Below, one piece after another: positions 39,816 through 52,441 of a stretch of DNA of 64,000 nucleotides. Origin of the DNA: Candidatus Latescibacterota bacterium (GTDB lineage: Bacteria; Krumholzibacteriota; Krumholzibacteriia; WVZY01); assembly GCA_011772205.1 (NCBI GenBank), contig WVZY01000057.1:132190-196189 (forward strand), read 5' to 3'. Each line of letters opens with the position of its first letter. Position 1 is the stretch's first letter. The notes beneath the pieces are model-generated. The model saw only the letters and a program-made list of their open reading frames with translations, made no database searches and had not been told where the DNA came from. The position numbers were made by a program, and so were the translations under genes.

Positions 39816-39924
39816 TTCGCTTGTTTCAAATAACACTGTCACTCACTGTGAGTTGGCTGCTTTCCGTCTGCTACCGCGGAGCACGCGCATAACGAAATCG
39901 ATGGGTCTGCCTTAGGGAGGGGTC

Positions 39925-41214
39925 ATGATCGAACGGTACACCCTGCCCGTGATGGGGAGGATCTGGTCCGAGGAAAACAAATTCCAAAAATGGCTCGAAA
40001 TCGAGATTCTTGTGTGTGAGGCGCTTGCCTCGATGGGAGAGATTCCCAAAGATGCGGTAAAGCGCATTCGCGAAAAAGCCGCTTTCGACTCCGAACGCAT
40101 CAAGGAAATCGAAGAAACCACCCACCACGATGTCATCGCCTTCCTCACGAATGTCGCCGAGCATGTGGGGGATGATTCGCGGTACATCCACATCGGAATG
40201 ACCAGCTCCGACCTCCTCGATACTGCGCTCGCCGCCACGCTCAAGGAGGCAGGGGAGAAGCTGCTGTCTCGGCTATCGGAGCTGAAAGCGGTAATCAAGG
40301 AACGCGCTCTCGAACACAAAAGAACGGTCATGGTGGGGCGCACCCACGGAATCCACGCAGAGCCAATCACGTTCGGGCTCAAGCTCATCGTCTGGTATGA
40401 CGAGTTATCGCGCAGAGAACAAGCGCTCGAGCGGGCGATCGATACTATTTCGTTCGGGAAGATTTCCGGGGCGGTCGGCAACTACGCCCATCTCGATCCA
40501 AAGGTGGAAACGTACGTCATCGAAAAACTGGGTCTCAAGCCGGCACCCGTATCCACGCAGATTCTCCAGCGTGACCGGCATGCTGAGTTCGTCTCAGCGC
40601 TTGCCCTCGTTGCCGCTTCGCTGGAAAAGATGGCTACAGAAGTTCGGAACCTCCAGCGTACCGATGTCCTCGAAGTGGAAGAGTATTTCGAGGAAGGTCA
40701 AAAGGGCAGTTCGGCGATGCCGCACAAGCGAAATCCGATCACCTGCGAGCGCATCTGCGGCCTCGCCCGCATCATCAGGGCGAATGCGATCGCCGCAATG
40801 GAAAACGTAACGCTATGGCACGAGAGGGACATCAGCCATTCTTCAGTAGAAAGGGTGATCCTGCCGGACAGCACAATCGCCTTGGACTATATGCTCGAGC
40901 GGTTCGCGTGGGTGATCAAGCGTTTGATCGTGTACCCCGACCGGATGAGGCAAAATCTCGAGCGGACGAACGGGCTCATTTATTCGCAGAAGCTTTTGCT
41001 GGAGCTTGCGAAAACCGGAATTTCGCGTGAGGAAGCGTACGCGGCGGTTCAGGAAGCAGCGATGGAAACGTGGGAGAGGGGAAAACCCTTCGAGCAGTCG
41101 GTTCGCGAGCGCGAGGCCATAACGTTACGGATGGATGGAAACACTCTCGATTCGATATTCACCCTGGATGCCTTTTTAAAATCGGTTGACGAAATCTTTG
41201 AAAGAGTAGTTTAA
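39925..41214 (+). CDS. purB: adenylosuccinate lyase
   Basis: IHIGMTSSDLLDTA; GSSAMPHKRNP. Confidence 0.96.
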   Translation: MIERYTLPVMGRIWSEENKFQKWLEIEILVCEALASMGEIPKDAVKRIREKAAFDSERIKEIEETTHHDVIAFLTNVAEHVGDDSRYIHIGMTSSDLLDTALAATLKEAGEKLLSRLSELKAVIKERALEHKRTVMVGRTHGIHAEPITFGLKLIVWYDELSRREQALERAIDTISFGKISGAVGNYAHLDPKVETYVIEKLGLKPAPVSTQILQRDRHAEFVSALALVAASLEKMATEVRNLQRTDVLEVEEYFEEGQKGSSAMPHKRNPITCERICGLARIIRANAIAAMENVTLWHERDISHSSVERVILPDSTIALDYMLERFAWVIKRLIVYPDRMRQNLERTNGLIYSQKLLLELAKTGISREEAYAAVQEAAMETWERGKPFEQSVREREAITLRMDGNTLDSIFTLDAFLKSVDEIFERVV

Positions 41215-41349
41215 TCGGATTCTCGGCATTGGACTATTCCTGGTGCGTCGCGGCGGCTAGCTGCGGCGTAACTGTTTTTTTGATTGCCCGCCACTTCGAG
41301 ATCCCGCTTATACGGGAAGCGCCAGGCTCCCGTCGGAACGGAACCGCAA

Positions 41350-43716
41350 ATGGACACGATCCAGAAAGAATATCTCATCGCACTCGACTCGGTAAGTAAG
41401 GCGGTTCTGGATCGCTTTCTCAAGGAGCAGAATCTAAGTCTGAAACCGGACGAACTCGACCAGCTCCGCGAACTTCTGGGAAGAAATCCGAGTCTTGTCG
41501 AGCTTCATATCTTCAACACGATGTGGAGCGAGCATTGCTCGTATAAAAGTTCCCGAGCGGTGCTCAAGAAGTATCTCCCTACGAAAGCGCCTCATGTCGT
41601 TTTGGGTCCCGGCGAGGATGCCGGTGTCATCCGGTTTTTCGAAAGGGAGGGGAGAAAGTACTGCCTCGTGATGGCGCACGAAAGCCACAATCATCCATCA
41701 CAGGTTCTCCCCGTCGAGGGCGCCGCGACCGGAATTGGTGGAATCGTCCGAGATGTGTACTGCATGGGAGCCGATGTTATTGGTGTAATGGATCCCCTTC
41801 GGTTCGGAGATCCTGAGGGTCCCAAAGGCGCCCGCGTTCGTGATATCGCGTGGGGCGTTGTCGATGGCATCGCGCAGTACGCAAACGCTCTGGGCGTTCC
41901 CAACTTGGGTGGAGAAGCGGCGTTCGATTCGAGCTTCGACGATAATTGCCTGGTAAATGTCGTGGCCCTTGGGATCGTTGAGGAGGCGGACATCATCAGG
42001 AGCCGAGCCCCCGATTCGGCATGTCGAGACCCCCATGACGTTATTCTCATCGGAAAACCCACTGATGCTTCCGGCTTCGGAGGAGCCGCCTTCGCGTCCG
42101 AAAGGCTGAGCGAGAACGATGCGGTAGAACGCCAGGAGGCCGTCCAGGTTCCCGATCCCTTCCTTAAAAGAGTGCTTAGCGAAGCCACGAAGTCCCTCCT
42201 CGATCTCGCCAAGCACGAACGAATCAAAATTGGCTTCAAGGATCTCGGCGCCGGGGGAATTAGCTGTGCTGTTTCCGAAATGGCTGCGGCCGGAGGGGTT
42301 GGTGCTTTTGTGGACTTCGACAAAGTCAATTGCGCGATCGACAACATGCGTGCTGAGGTGATTGCCTGCTCGGAGACCCAGGAGCGCTACGCAATGATCG
42401 TTCCCACAGGTTTCAGTGCGGACGTGCTGCGCATATATAACGAGGATTTCGAGCTGCCCGGTCTTTATCGCGGTGCGGGGGCTTTCGTGATCGGAAGGAT
42501 CACAAAGGACAAGCGCTTCAAAATCTCTCACAACGGACGTCTGGTTTGCGACGCGGATGTGGATGCTATCACTACGGGAATCCAGTACGATCGAGCTGCG
42601 GCGAGGAAGAAGCCGGCGCCACGCGGAGTTCCCAAAGATCCTGAACCAGGAATCAGGGAAGCGCTGCTTGCGCTTCTTGCATCGTACAACATTTCGGACA
42701 AGTCTAAGATCTACAAGCACTACGACACCGAGGTCCAGGGCAGGGCGGTGCTGAGGCCTGGTGAAGCCGATGCATCGGTATCCCTTTTTCTCCCTGGAGA
42801 ACCAGTGGGCGTGGCCGCCGCATGCGGCGGTAACTCGCGCCTCGCCGCGGTGGATCCGTATTTCGGCGGGGTCTGGGCCGTTATCGAGGCAGCCAGGAAT
42901 GTTGCATGCGTAGGCGGACAACCTCTCGCGATCACCGATTGCTTGAATTACGGCGACCCGGAAGATCCCGGCGTGTTTTGGGAGTTCTCCGAAGGTGTCC
43001 GGGGGATTGGCGATGCGTGCAGGGAACTCGCGATCTCCGAAGATAAGGGAGTTCCTTTGCCCGTGATCTCGGGCAATGTTTCGTTCTACAACCAGAGCGA
43101 AAAGGGAGAACCCATAGCGCCTTCGCCGATTGTTGCCTGTGCTGGGCGTGTGGGAGATGTGAGTGTTTGCCGCGGTATGGGCTTCAAGGAAAATGATTCG
43201 GTAATCGTGCTCCTCGGTGATTTCCATGCTTCGATAGGGGGGAGTGAGTACGAGGCGCTTTTCGGTATCGCCGGGGAAAGCCTTCCGCCAGCGCCCGATT
43301 ATGACATGGAAAGGGCGCTCCACGGAGCGCTGGTAGAGGGCATCCAGCGGATGCTGGTGCTATCCGCTCATGACATCAGCCACGGTGGACTCGTCGTGAC
43401 GGTCTCGGAGATGATGCAGGGAAGCGATCCCTTCACGGTTGGTTGTGTCCTGTCGCTCGAAAGCGGATTCCCTGGAGACGCTCCCGAGGCTCATTATTTG
43501 TTCAGTGAGTACGGAGGCGTCGTCGTCGAAGTACCCGGGCGCTGTTGGGAGGAATATCGTAGAGTGTTGGAACGGCATGGATCGACATGGTTCGAAATCG
43601 GGCAGACGAATCGCAGCGGAGGCATCGAGGTTCGGCTGCCAGAAGGGAAGATCGTCCTCTCAGCCGATGAAATGATCCGGGCTTCCAAAGGGAAGTGCGA
43701 GCGGCTTTTTGGATAG
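41350..43716 (+). CDS. purL: phosphoribosylformylglycinamidine synthase subunit PurL
   Basis: MWSEHCSYKSSR; FKDLGAGGISCAVSEMA; CLNYGDPEDP. Confidence 0.96.
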   Translation: MDTIQKEYLIALDSVSKAVLDRFLKEQNLSLKPDELDQLRELLGRNPSLVELHIFNTMWSEHCSYKSSRAVLKKYLPTKAPHVVLGPGEDAGVIRFFEREGRKYCLVMAHESHNHPSQVLPVEGAATGIGGIVRDVYCMGADVIGVMDPLRFGDPEGPKGARVRDIAWGVVDGIAQYANALGVPNLGGEAAFDSSFDDNCLVNVVALGIVEEADIIRSRAPDSACRDPHDVILIGKPTDASGFGGAAFASERLSENDAVERQEAVQVPDPFLKRVLSEATKSLLDLAKHERIKIGFKDLGAGGISCAVSEMAAAGGVGAFVDFDKVNCAIDNMRAEVIACSETQERYAMIVPTGFSADVLRIYNEDFELPGLYRGAGAFVIGRITKDKRFKISHNGRLVCDADVDAITTGIQYDRAAARKKPAPRGVPKDPEPGIREALLALLASYNISDKSKIYKHYDTEVQGRAVLRPGEADASVSLFLPGEPVGVAAACGGNSRLAAVDPYFGGVWAVIEAARNVACVGGQPLAITDCLNYGDPEDPGVFWEFSEGVRGIGDACRELAISEDKGVPLPVISGNVSFYNQSEKGEPIAPSPIVACAGRVGDVSVCRGMGFKENDSVIVLLGDFHASIGGSEYEALFGIAGESLPPAPDYDMERALHGALVEGIQRMLVLSAHDISHGGLVVTVSEMMQGSDPFTVGCVLSLESGFPGDAPEAHYLFSEYGGVVVEVPGRCWEEYRRVLERHGSTWFEIGQTNRSGGIEVRLPEGKIVLSADEMIRASKGKCERLFG

Positions 43717-43740
43717 AACAGAAGGAGCCGGTAAAACCCC

Positions 43741-44598
43741 ATGGCGAAGGTCACCGTGATCCAGTTTCCGGGAGTGAATTGCGAGTACGAGACGGTTCGT
43801 GCCTGCGAAGCTGCCGGCCTCGAAGCGAGAATTCTTCGGTGGAACGCATCGCTCCAGAGTGTGAAGGACGCTGCGGCGATTGTACTCCCCGGGGGATTCT
43901 CCTATCAGGACCGGATCCGCGCGGGCGTAGTGGCCGCGAAGGACCACATCGTTGATGCGGTAGTGAATGCGGCCGACAAGGGAGTTCCTGTAATGGGGAT
44001 CTGCAATGGCGCGCAGATCCTCGTGGAGGGTGGGATCGTTCCCGGATTCGAACCGGGACAGGTTGAGCTCGCCTTGGCGCCGAATCGGATGCCGGACCGG
44101 ACGGGCTATTTCTGCACATGGATCCGCTTGAAGCGAGGACCGGCGAAATGCGTATTTACAACGTTCATGGAAAGCGGTGCTGGGGAATCCTGCGCTCCCA
44201 TAAGTATCGCTGAAGCGCTTGCTGCAGATGGAGGAACGATTCCCATGCCCGTTGCCCACGCCGAAGGAAGGTTTCTAACGGCCAGCGCCGGGATCGCTCG
44301 TAGGATCGGGAATGGCGAGCGGGTGGCGCTTTACTACGCAACGGCGGAGGGGGAAGTGGCGCGGGATTTTCCGGAAAATCCAAACGGATCGATGGCTGCG
44401 GTGGCTGGAGTGACGAACGAGGCCGGAAATGTCTTGGCACTCATGCCGCATCCCGAGCGAGCCACATGGTTCCACCAGATTCCGAGGAGTGTTGGGGGAT
44501 ACTGGGGGAAACAGCGCACGGAGTTGAGGGCGGGCGGGCTGTTCGTGTCCGGTCCTGGACGCGGTTTCTTTGAATCGCTGAAGAGGGCGCTCGAATAG
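43741..44598 (+). CDS. purQ: phosphoribosylformylglycinamidine synthase subunit PurQ
   Basis: VIQFPGVNCEYET; GGFSYQDRIRAG; GICNGAQIL; MPHPERA. Confidence 0.95.
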   Translation: MAKVTVIQFPGVNCEYETVRACEAAGLEARILRWNASLQSVKDAAAIVLPGGFSYQDRIRAGVVAAKDHIVDAVVNAADKGVPVMGICNGAQILVEGGIVPGFEPGQVELALAPNRMPDRTGYFCTWIRLKRGPAKCVFTTFMESGAGESCAPISIAEALAADGGTIPMPVAHAEGRFLTASAGIARRIGNGERVALYYATAEGEVARDFPENPNGSMAAVAGVTNEAGNVLALMPHPERATWFHQIPRSVGGYWGKQRTELRAGGLFVSGPGRGFFESLKRALE

Positions 44599-44627
44599 AT
44601 GTCAATCCTCTCAGACAGGATGTATCG

Positions 44628-45308
44628 ATGAAGATCGACGTCAAACTCGTCGTTTACTTGAAGGGCACCGACCTGGTGGCGGAAACGGCCTATCTTGCTT
44701 TGGTCGGCAAAATGGGGTATGAAAGCAGGCTGGTTGCCCTCAAGCGCTTCGACCACCACCGGTTCATCATCGAAAGCGAAGCACCGGAGCGCGCAGCGTC
44801 AGATCTCAAGGACGTCCTTGCCCGCCAGAGTACGTTCTATAACCGGAACAAGCACAATCATGTGCTGGAGTGCGTCTGGGAAGGGGGGGAGCTGAGAGAA
44901 GGCCCTGAGCTGGCCGCCCTTCGCAAACGCGTCCTTGGGGAAGCGACCAAGCGGGTTATCCCCAAAAGAACTAAAGATTTCGATGGCAAGACTGTCGACA
45001 AAAAGGTTATTTTAGAGGGGAATCAATTATTCTTGGTAGAATCGCTGGTAGAAGAGCAGGATTCCGCGGTGCGTGCTTCGGCAGCGTGTAAGCTGCAGGT
45101 CGATTTGAAGGGAGCAGCCGTTGACGTGCCGAATAGCGGAACGTTGTGGTGGCTCGTGTTATCCGCTGATAGCGAGGCGGAAGCACGGGCGGCGGCTGAA
45201 GAAGTCCTGGTGTGCAGAAAAAGAGATCGGGGCCTGCTTTTGAATCCAAATTACCAGCGTTTCGAAATTTTAGCGCTTGCGGAGATGGAGCCTGGCAAGA
45301 ATGTTTGA
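44628..45308 (+). CDS. PurS-like protein, apparently a tandem duplication
   Basis: Between purQ and purF; two similar halves; second half ends LLLNPNYQRFEIL resembling the PurS LLANPvIEdYe signature. Confidence 0.5.
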   Translation: MKIDVKLVVYLKGTDLVAETAYLALVGKMGYESRLVALKRFDHHRFIIESEAPERAASDLKDVLARQSTFYNRNKHNHVLECVWEGGELREGPELAALRKRVLGEATKRVIPKRTKDFDGKTVDKKVILEGNQLFLVESLVEEQDSAVRASAACKLQVDLKGAAVDVPNSGTLWWLVLSADSEAEARAAAEEVLVCRKRDRGLLLNPNYQRFEILALAEMEPGKNV

Positions 45309-46704
45309 CACTTTGCACGAAGAATGCGGCATATTCGGCATTTACAACAGCGAAAGCGCTGCCAAGCTCACTTTCCTGGGCCTCTATTCGCTGCAGCATC
45401 GCGGGCAAGAGAGCGCGGGCATCCTCACGACGGATGGCCGCAGGGTTTGTGAATACAGGGGTCTGGGACTCGTTGCGCAGGTCTTCGATGAGGAGGCGAT
45501 CAGCAAGCTCACCGGCTCCATCGCTATCGGGCACAATCGGTATTCCACAACCGGGCATCCCCGCTTTACCAATATTCAACCTCTGCTCGTCGACTGTAAG
45601 ATCGGCAAGATCGCACTCGCCCACAACGGTAATCTCGTGAACGCTCTCGAAGTGCGGCATGAGATGGAGCGTAGTGGGTCGATTTTCGGGACGACGATGG
45701 ACAGCGAAATCATTCTCCATCTAATCGCCCGGAGCAAGGAGGCTGCTCTAGAAGACATGATCATCGATGCGATCAGTCATGTGCGGGGCGCCTATTCGCT
45801 GCTCCTGATGACGCAGGATAAGCTGATTGGCATGCGAGACCCTAATGGATTCAGGCCGCTGCTTCTTGGCCGCCTGGATGAAAGCTATATACTCGCCAGC
45901 GAATCCTGCGCGCTGGATATTATCGGCGCTGAATATATAAGAGATTTGAAGCCAGGGGAACTCGTCATCATTGACGAGGGGGGAATTCATTCGATCACAG
46001 CGTTCGAATCCAGTAAACAGGCGAAATGCATATTCGAGTTTATTTATTTCTCAAGGCCCGACAGCATCGTATTCGAGGAAAACGTCGACAAAATCCGACG
46101 GAAGCTGGGTGTCGTTCTAGCTAAAAACCACCCCGCAGACGCCGACATCGTTATCGCGGTTCCGGATTCGAGCAATACCTCCGCCCTGGGATTTGCCCGG
46201 GAATCAGGTATGCCTTTCGAACTTGGCCTCATCCGGAACCACTATGTGGGTAGAACGTTCATCCAGCCGGAACAATCCATCCGCGATGGGAATGTGCGGG
46301 TAAAATTCAATCCCGTCAAAGGGGTGTTGAAAGGGAAGCGGATAGTCGTGGTGGATGATTCCATCGTCCGCGGATCGACGATGAAGAAGCTCGTCAAGAT
46401 GCTGAGAAAAGTCGGTGTTGAAGAAGTTCATCTCCGCATTTGTTCCCCCCCTATCAAATTCCCCTGCTTCTACGGGATCGATACTCCCGCGCAAAGCGAG
46501 CTCATCGCATCATCTCAGTCGGTGGAAAAAACCAAGGAGTACCTTGGGGCAGACAGTCTCGAGCATCTGACGATTGATGACTTGAGATCCGTTGTTGATG
46601 ATCCAGACGACTTCTGCTACGCCTGCTTCACCGGTGAGTATCCTGTCCCGCTGCTTCATGATCACAAAAAGGCCGCACTCGAGGACAAGATGGTGAAGAG
46701 CTAG
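45301..46704 (+). CDS. purF: amidophosphoribosyltransferase
   Basis: EECGIFGIYN; GHNRYSTTG; VVVDDSIVRGSTMKKL. Confidence 0.96.
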   Translation: MFDTLHEECGIFGIYNSESAAKLTFLGLYSLQHRGQESAGILTTDGRRVCEYRGLGLVAQVFDEEAISKLTGSIAIGHNRYSTTGHPRFTNIQPLLVDCKIGKIALAHNGNLVNALEVRHEMERSGSIFGTTMDSEIILHLIARSKEAALEDMIIDAISHVRGAYSLLLMTQDKLIGMRDPNGFRPLLLGRLDESYILASESCALDIIGAEYIRDLKPGELVIIDEGGIHSITAFESSKQAKCIFEFIYFSRPDSIVFEENVDKIRRKLGVVLAKNHPADADIVIAVPDSSNTSALGFARESGMPFELGLIRNHYVGRTFIQPEQSIRDGNVRVKFNPVKGVLKGKRIVVVDDSIVRGSTMKKLVKMLRKVGVEEVHLRICSPPIKFPCFYGIDTPAQSELIASSQSVEKTKEYLGADSLEHLTIDDLRSVVDDPDDFCYACFTGEYPVPLLHDHKKAALEDKMVKS

Positions 46705-46840
46705 TCGGCGGGCCGGCCGATCTCCGTGACCGGTACCGCGCGCACCAGCCTTCACCCACCGGGCTGTCCTTCGGTGAGGGCGGATAGCACGTCATGGCCG
46801 ACCCTTGTCGGGGTACGCGGCGTGCACAGGTTCGGCAAGG

Positions 46841-47599
46841 ATGATCAGGTTTCGACTTCAATTTCAAAAGGTTGGCCGAATCCGTTTTACCTCGCATCGG
46901 GACATGTTGAGAATCTTTCAGCGGTGTTTTGCTGCGAGCCGGCTGCCGATCTGTTATTCGAAGGGATTTCACCCGCATCCCAGGATCTCTCTGGGTCCTC
47001 CGCTCAAAACGGGTTGGGAAGGGTTGGAGGAATACATGGATATCTATCTGGAGGAAAACCTTTCTGGGATTGGGGAGAGAATGAATCGTACCCTGCCAGA
47101 GGGACTCCGCATTCTGAAAGCGGTGCCCGTCGATGAGGGTGTCCCGAAGCTTACTGCTGACATTCGCACCGCTCGCTATGCCGTAGAAGTGGCGAAAGAT
47201 GAGGTGGCGCGGAGGTGCAAGATCAAAATGGAGTCGATGTCCTTGCAGAATGGCGCCCTGACAGAGAGCGCCGAATTCCGTTCAGGAAACGGGTTCTTAC
47301 GAGCGCTCGAAGAGGCGATGCGCGAGCGCTTTGGAGCGGGGGTGGAACGGGATGTTTCCGGAGAACCCGTCCTCCTGGAACTCACCACATTGGAGGACGG
47401 CGAACACGTCATTTTCGAATATTTGTGCACGATGCCATCTGGAAAGAGCCTGAGGCCCGAGGATCTGCTATCACCCTTTATGGGCAGGCTCGAGGAATTG
47501 ACGATTCCTCCAAAAGTGGTGCGGAAAGCCTTGTACGTCGAGAGGAAAAGTGCTTATCTCTCGCCGATCGATAAAGGAGTTGTTCAGAGGTCATCATGA
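46841..47599 (+). CDS. DUF2344 / TIGR03936 family (radical-SAM-associated) protein
   Basis: MIRFRLQFQKVGRIRFTSHRDMLRIFQRCFAASRLPICYSKGFHPHPRISLGPPL. Confidence 0.88.
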   Translation: MIRFRLQFQKVGRIRFTSHRDMLRIFQRCFAASRLPICYSKGFHPHPRISLGPPLKTGWEGLEEYMDIYLEENLSGIGERMNRTLPEGLRILKAVPVDEGVPKLTADIRTARYAVEVAKDEVARRCKIKMESMSLQNGALTESAEFRSGNGFLRALEEAMRERFGAGVERDVSGEPVLLELTTLEDGEHVIFEYLCTMPSGKSLRPEDLLSPFMGRLEELTIPPKVVRKALYVERKSAYLSPIDKGVVQRSS

Positions 47600-49143
47600 A
47601 AGAAATCATCATTAATTCCACGTCGCTCGAAATCCGGAGCGCTATCATCGAGGACGACGATCTGGTCGAATTCCTCGTTGAAAGAGAACAATCGCGGCGT
47701 TTGGTGGGGAATGTGTACCTCGGCAAAATCAACGCGATCCTTCCCGGTATCCAGGCGGCGTTTGTCGACCTGGGTTACGAAAAAGCCGGCTTCCTGCATG
47801 TGACCGATCTAATAGGCTCCGCGAAGGCAATTTCGGAGCGCGAGGAGGCCGATGTCCTGGAGCCTGCACCCCGAAGGGGCTCACGGCGGCGGGAAATTCG
47901 AAACAACCAAAAGCCAATCGAAAAACTTCTGTTCAAAGGTCAGGAAATTCTTGTCCAGGTGACAAAGGAGGCGATTGGCACCAAGGGTCCAAGACTGTCT
48001 ACACAGATTTCGCTTCCCGGAAGGTTCGTCGTATACATGCCCAGTCTCGATTACCTCGGTGTGTCGCGACGGATCGAATCTCACCAGGAACGGGCAAGGC
48101 TCAGGAACTTCATCTCGAAGAAAAAGCCTCCGAACAGCGCGATAATCGCCAGAACTGCTTGTGAAGGTGTGGATGAGAAGCAGATCGAATCCGATATCAA
48201 TTTTCTCCACAAGCTCTGGCGAAGTATTAAAAAGAGCTCCGAAAAAGCTTCTGCACCCAATCTCGTTCACGAGGAGGTGGGGCTGCTGATCGGGATGGTC
48301 CGGGACGTGATGACGGAAAATGTCGACCGGATCTGGATAGACAGCGAAACGGATCACAAAAGGCTCATTCGATACTTGAAAACCTTCAGCCCCAAACTGT
48401 GCTCACGCGTCAAGCTCTATAAAGATAAGGCACCGATATTCGATAAGTTCGGTGTCGAGAATGAAATCGATAAAACACTCGAGCGGAAAATATGGCTGAA
48501 AAAAGGTGGGTACATCACCATCGACCAGACGGAGGCGCTGGTGGCGATCGATGTCAACACAGGACGCTACGTTGGGAAAAAAGACCAGGAAGAGACAATC
48601 CTCGAAACGAATCTGCTGGCCGCAAGAGAAATACCGAGGCAGTTGCGCCTCAGAGACATCGGCGGAATCATCGTCATCGATTTCATCGACATGGAAAGAG
48701 AATCGGATAAGCGAAAGGTTCTCGCGGAGCTACGCTATCACCTCCGGAAGGATCGCTCCCGTGCGAAAGCGTTCCAAGTGAGTGATCTCGGGCTCGTCGA
48801 GGTCAGCCGTAAGCGGGTCCGGCCCAGCCTTCTCCATTTCTTCAGCGAGGAGTGCCCCTATTGCAAGGGGATGGGAAAGGTTCTATCATTCGATTCGCTG
48901 GCTACCAAAATCGAGCGGTGGATTCGGCGCGTAGGCTCCCGCACGAAGGAGAAGAAAATCCAGCTTCGGGTAAATTCCTCTCTTGCTATCTTTCTGGAAG
49001 AAGAACGACAGGATGTATTGGATGCTCTCGAGCGTCAATACCGAATGAAAATCGAGATCCAGGACGATCCGAGGCTCCATCGCGAGGATTTCAGACTGGT
49101 TTCGCTCTCATCGTTCAGGGATCTCGTCCAAGAACTCACTTGA
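47596..49143 (+). CDS. rng: ribonuclease G (Rne/Rng family)
   Basis: GNVYLGKINAILPGIQAAFVDLGYEKAGFLH; LVAIDVNTGRYVGKK; CPYCKGMG. Confidence 0.95.
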   Translation: MKEIIINSTSLEIRSAIIEDDDLVEFLVEREQSRRLVGNVYLGKINAILPGIQAAFVDLGYEKAGFLHVTDLIGSAKAISEREEADVLEPAPRRGSRRREIRNNQKPIEKLLFKGQEILVQVTKEAIGTKGPRLSTQISLPGRFVVYMPSLDYLGVSRRIESHQERARLRNFISKKKPPNSAIIARTACEGVDEKQIESDINFLHKLWRSIKKSSEKASAPNLVHEEVGLLIGMVRDVMTENVDRIWIDSETDHKRLIRYLKTFSPKLCSRVKLYKDKAPIFDKFGVENEIDKTLERKIWLKKGGYITIDQTEALVAIDVNTGRYVGKKDQEETILETNLLAAREIPRQLRLRDIGGIIVIDFIDMERESDKRKVLAELRYHLRKDRSRAKAFQVSDLGLVEVSRKRVRPSLLHFFSEECPYCKGMGKVLSFDSLATKIERWIRRVGSRTKEKKIQLRVNSSLAIFLEEERQDVLDALERQYRMKIEIQDDPRLHREDFRLVSLSSFRDLVQELT

Positions 49144-49210
49144 CAAAGAGGGGGAATTAACTTATTAAAAAGAGGTTATACAGGGATTTTAGCTGAAGAG
49201 GCACGGTATA

Positions 49211-49528
49211 ATGGAAGTATATGCCATCGTAGATGTTGGCGGACATCAGTTAAAAATTGCCCCGAACTCTGTTCTCCGGGTGCCGCGGATGTCCAATGAA
49301 GTGGGAGATGCGGTTGGCCTGGATCGCGTCCTCATACTGTCGAACGGCAAGAGTGTTGAGGTCGGCAAACCCTACATCGAAGGAAAGCGGCTTCAGGCCG
49401 AGGTCGTCCGCCATGGAAAAGAAAAGAAGATCGTCATATTCAAAAAGAAGCGAAGAAAAAACTACCGGAGGAAAAAAGGTCACAGGCAACCATTTACCGA
49501 AATTCGCATTCTGGACTTCCCCAGCTAG
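49211..49528 (+). CDS. rplU: 50S ribosomal protein L21
   Basis: YAIVDVGGHQLKI; FKKKRRKNYRRKKGHRQPFTEI. Confidence 0.95.
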   Translation: MEVYAIVDVGGHQLKIAPNSVLRVPRMSNEVGDAVGLDRVLILSNGKSVEVGKPYIEGKRLQAEVVRHGKEKKIVIFKKKRRKNYRRKKGHRQPFTEIRILDFPS

Positions 49529-49584
49529 GCTCCTCTGGACCTGGCGTAGTTTTCTTCCAGAAAGGGAAGGGGAGTTGATTCATC

Positions 49585-49842
49585 ATGGCGCATAAAAAAG
49601 GTGTAGGAAGCTCGAAAAACGGAAGGGATAGCCAAGGCCAGCGGCTCGGTGTCAAATGCTTTTCAGGGGAGAGAGTCACGGCCGGCAGCATCCTTGTGAG
49701 ACAGCGTGGTAGCCGGATTCATCCGGGCCTCAACGTTGGCATGGGCAAAGACGACACGCTCTTCGCAAAGATCGATGGTGTGGTCAGGTACGAGAATTTC
49801 GGCAAAGGGAAGAAGCGAGTCAGCATTCTTCAGACAAACTGA
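49585..49842 (+). CDS. rpmA: 50S ribosomal protein L27
   Basis: [24 protein letters not shown]. Confidence 0.97.
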   Translation: MAHKKGVGSSKNGRDSQGQRLGVKCFSGERVTAGSILVRQRGSRIHPGLNVGMGKDDTLFAKIDGVVRYENFGKGKKRVSILQTN

Positions 49843-49950
49843 TGCTCTGAAGGAATCCCTCCCGCTTTGCTCTCCCACGGCCTTCTTGTCCCTTAAAGTC
49901 TCCTATCCAAAATTATCACCAAATAGAGTCAAAAACCCTGTGAGGTCGCT

Positions 49951-52417
<2,467 letters not shown>

Positions 52418-52441
52418 GATTCTTCCAGGGGAGATTCAATA

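Noticed and set aside
41698-43323. 541-aa ORF antisense to purL
   Set aside because: Lies entirely opposite a clearly coding purL; composition looks like a codon-bias shadow frame, no recognisable domain or start context.
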